NCBI GenBank assembly: GCA_031266775.1 | Contig: JAISAQ010000107.1 | Span: 1-64,000 of the forward strand | Direction: 5' to 3' | DNA from: Treponema sp. | GTDB taxonomy: Bacteria; Spirochaetota; Spirochaetia; Treponematales; Breznakiellaceae | Length of the DNA stretch: 64,000 nucleotides | Shown here: one piece after another, positions 62,454-64,000 of the stretch | Layout: each line of letters opens with the position of its first letter | Numbering within the stretch: position 1 is the first letter of the stretch | The notes under the pieces: model-generated | Told to the model about the DNA's origin: nothing | Databases searched by the model: none | The model's input: the letters and a program-made list of their open reading frames with translations, nothing else | Position numbers and translations under genes: made by a program

Positions 62454-63629
62454 TTACACCCCCTGTTCTATTGCGCGTACCCGTATGATCCCTTCTACGC
62501 CCATAAGCCGCTTTAATGTATAGTCCGGAATACGCTGTTCAATATCGATGATGTTATAAGCATAATCGTCCCGGTGGTGATTTATCAAATCCAGGATGTT
62601 GTTGTTTTCCTCCGCCAGAATGGTGGTGATTTGCCCCACCATATTGGGGATGTTGCGGTTTACCACCAGGAGTCTGAAGGGGGAATGCTGATCCAGCCTG
62701 CAACGGGGAAAATTCACCGAATTTTTGACGGCCCCGGATTCGAGGTAGTCCATGATCTGGCGGACGGCCATGGCCGCGCAGTTGTCCTCGGCCTCGGGGG
62801 TGGAAGCCCCCAGATGGGGAATGCAGAGGGCGCCGGGAGAGGCGAGCAGTTCCGCCGAGGGGAAATCCGTGACATAGGCGGAAAGTTTCCCGCCCTTCAG
62901 GGCTTCTATGATGTCCGCCTCGTTCACAAGCCCTCCGCGGGCAAGGTTGACGATACGGGCGCCTTTCTTCATGAAACGGATCTTTTCCGCGTCAATGAGC
63001 CCCCTTGTCGTGTCGCTGAGGGGAACATGAAGAGTAACATAATCGGACTTCGCAAGAAGCCCCTCCAGGGTATCGGCGCGGGCCACCTGCCGGGAAAGGT
63101 TCCACGCGGCGTCCACGGAGATATAAGGATCGTAGCCAATGACATCCATGCCAAGGGAAATGGCGTCGTTGGCCGCCATGACGCCTATGGCGCCAAGCCC
63201 CACGACGCCCAGGGTTTTTCCCTTGAGTTCAGGCCCCTCAAAACGGGATTTTTCCTTTTCGACAAGTTCGGGCACCTCGTCGGCGCGTCCGGCTATTTCC
63301 TTTCCCCAGTTAATTCCCCCCAGAATATTCCGGGATGAAACAAGAAGGGCGGCTATTACCATCTCCTTTACCGCGTTCGCGTTTCCGCCGGGGGTGTTGA
63401 AGACCGCTATGCCCCTTGCGCTGCATTTTTCAACGGGGATGTTGTTGTAACCCGCCCCGGCCCTGGCTATGGCCAGCACCGATTCGGGAATCTCCAGGGC
63501 GTGAAGATCGGCGCTTCGTACCAGGACGGCGTCGGGATTGGGAATCCCGCTTGCCACTTCATAACGGTCACGGGGAAAAAGTTCCAGCCCCGCCGGGGAA
63601 ATCTTGTTCATTGTCTGTATGCGAAACAT
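62454..63629 (-). CDS. serA: D-3-phosphoglycerate dehydrogenase with ACT domain
   Basis: AGGGAG precedes the ATG at 63629. The 391-residue protein has the NAD motif VGLGAIGVMAA, active-site region ARAGAGYNNIP, RGGLVNEADI, the catalytic His in PHLGASTPEAE, and a C-terminal ACT domain (about 320-391) for likely serine feedback. It oxidises 3-phosphoglycerate in the first step of serine synthesis. The frame to 63683 is longer but lacks a site. It follows serC by 31 bp. Confidence 0.95.
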   Translation of the reverse strand: MFRIQTMNKISPAGLELFPRDRYEVASGIPNPDAVLVRSADLHALEIPESVLAIARAGAGYNNIPVEKCSARGIAVFNTPGGNANAVKEMVIAALLVSSRNILGGINWGKEIAGRADEVPELVEKEKSRFEGPELKGKTLGVVGLGAIGVMAANDAISLGMDVIGYDPYISVDAAWNLSRQVARADTLEGLLAKSDYVTLHVPLSDTTRGLIDAEKIRFMKKGARIVNLARGGLVNEADIIEALKGGKLSAYVTDFPSAELLASPGALCIPHLGASTPEAEDNCAAMAVRQIMDYLESGAVKNSVNFPRCRLDQHSPFRLLVVNRNIPNMVGQITTILAEENNNILDLINHHRDDYAYNIIDIEQRIPDYTLKRLMGVEGIIRVRAIEQGV

Positions 63630-63660
63630 AAGAAACTCCCTTAAAATATAGAGGCCGGCC

Positions 63661-64000
63661 CTAAGACCGCGCCTTTTCTTCAAATTTTTTCATGAAGGCG
63701 ACAAGCGCGCCGACGCCTTCCAGCGGCATGGCGTTGTAGATGCTGGCCCGCATGCCCCCGACAAGCCTGTGCCCCGCAAGGTTTACAAGACCTTCCCCGG
63801 CAGCCTCCGCGACAAAACGCTTTTCAAGCGCGCTCCGTTTTTCGGGATCTTCTTCCACGGGCACAAAGGGAATGTTCATGAGGCTGCGGAAAGGCTTTTC
63901 CACCGGGGAACGGAAGAAGCGGGAATGTTCCAGATATGAATAGAAGAGATCCGCCTTTTCCCGGTTCCGCCTTGCCGCCGCGGAAACGCCGCCTGAATCC
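63661..64000 (-). CDS. serC: Phosphoserine aminotransferase, C-terminal part (truncated by window edge)
   Basis: Reading continues in frame to the right edge: GGVSAAARRNREKADLFYSY leads into RSPVEKPFRSLMNIPFVPV, and GGMRASIYNAMPLEGVGALV ends the protein. This is the C-terminal domain of SerC, which makes phosphoserine from phosphohydroxypyruvate. The start and active-site Lys are outside the window. With serA it forms a serCA operon, with the lytic transglycosylase gene attached. Confidence 0.93.
   Translation of the reverse strand, partial: DSGGVSAAARRNREKADLFYSYLEHSRFFRSPVEKPFRSLMNIPFVPVEEDPEKRSALEKRFVAEAAGEGLVNLAGHRLVGGMRASIYNAMPLEGVGALVAFMKKFEEKARS

Noticed and set aside
1..64000. CRISPR arrays, rRNA genes, prophage or insertion sequences
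   Set aside because: No regularly spaced direct repeats, no rRNA motifs and no transposase, integrase or phage structural genes were seen.

Overview
The window looks like chromosomal DNA from a GC-rich treponeme-type spirochaete, possibly an insect-gut relative; the genus is inference. The clues are an AlaS without the C-terminal domain, Asn at the rifampicin-site position 531 of RpoB, many small lipoproteins, a PEGA-domain lipoprotein, and the order tRNA-Thr, rpmG, tRNA-Trp, secE, nusG, rplK, rplA, rplJ, rplL, rpoB, rpoC. No rRNA operon, phage, insertion sequence or CRISPR array was seen.

Layout. 1-8.5 kb: start of a lipoprotein gene carrying a 24-nt G tract, a LacI regulator, a sugar/polyol gene set (TIM-barrel-like protein, Gfo/Idh oxidoreductase, zinc alcohol dehydrogenase, PfkB kinase), then aroC and a MATE exporter. 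8.5-20 kb: a DUF6941-like gene, dnaE, several lipoproteins, two BrnT/BrnA toxin-antitoxin loci (one with a gutted toxin) between two copies of a structured repeat, and alaS. 19.3-27.4 kb: a SurA-like chaperone, nusB, a TPR protein, groES, an RpoD/RpoS-type sigma factor behind a sigma-54 promoter, a second MATE exporter and proS. 27.4-33.7 kb: an envelope set with an AAA+ ATPase, COG3014, LpoB and LPP20 lipoproteins and an M48 protease. 33.7-43.9 kb: uvrB, rlpA, an EamA transporter, znuABC behind an iron-sulfur aldo/keto reductase, an HMA metallochaperone and an outer-membrane beta-barrel. 43.9-55.7 kb: the minus-strand rpoC-to-tRNA-Thr operon. 55.8-64 kb: deoD, tRNA-Leu with a duplicated 3' end, an UlaG-like hydrolase, a PTS IIA protein, a HEAT-repeat protein, a GH5 glycosidase, and serC-serA followed by a lytic transglycosylase.

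Three signals stand out. First, the sigma factor at 23249 has a consensus -24/-12 promoter and repeated upstream half-sites, a layout resembling the Borrelia RpoN-RpoS cascade. Second, about nine genes have a -10 element ending 6-8 nt before the start codon and no Shine-Dalgarno sequence, which suggests recurrent leaderless mRNAs. Third, small palindromic repeats recur; one copy encodes the end of ZnuB, and a tRNA-Leu fragment encodes the tail of the UlaG-like protein.

All calls come from reading sequence and translations; no database search was run.
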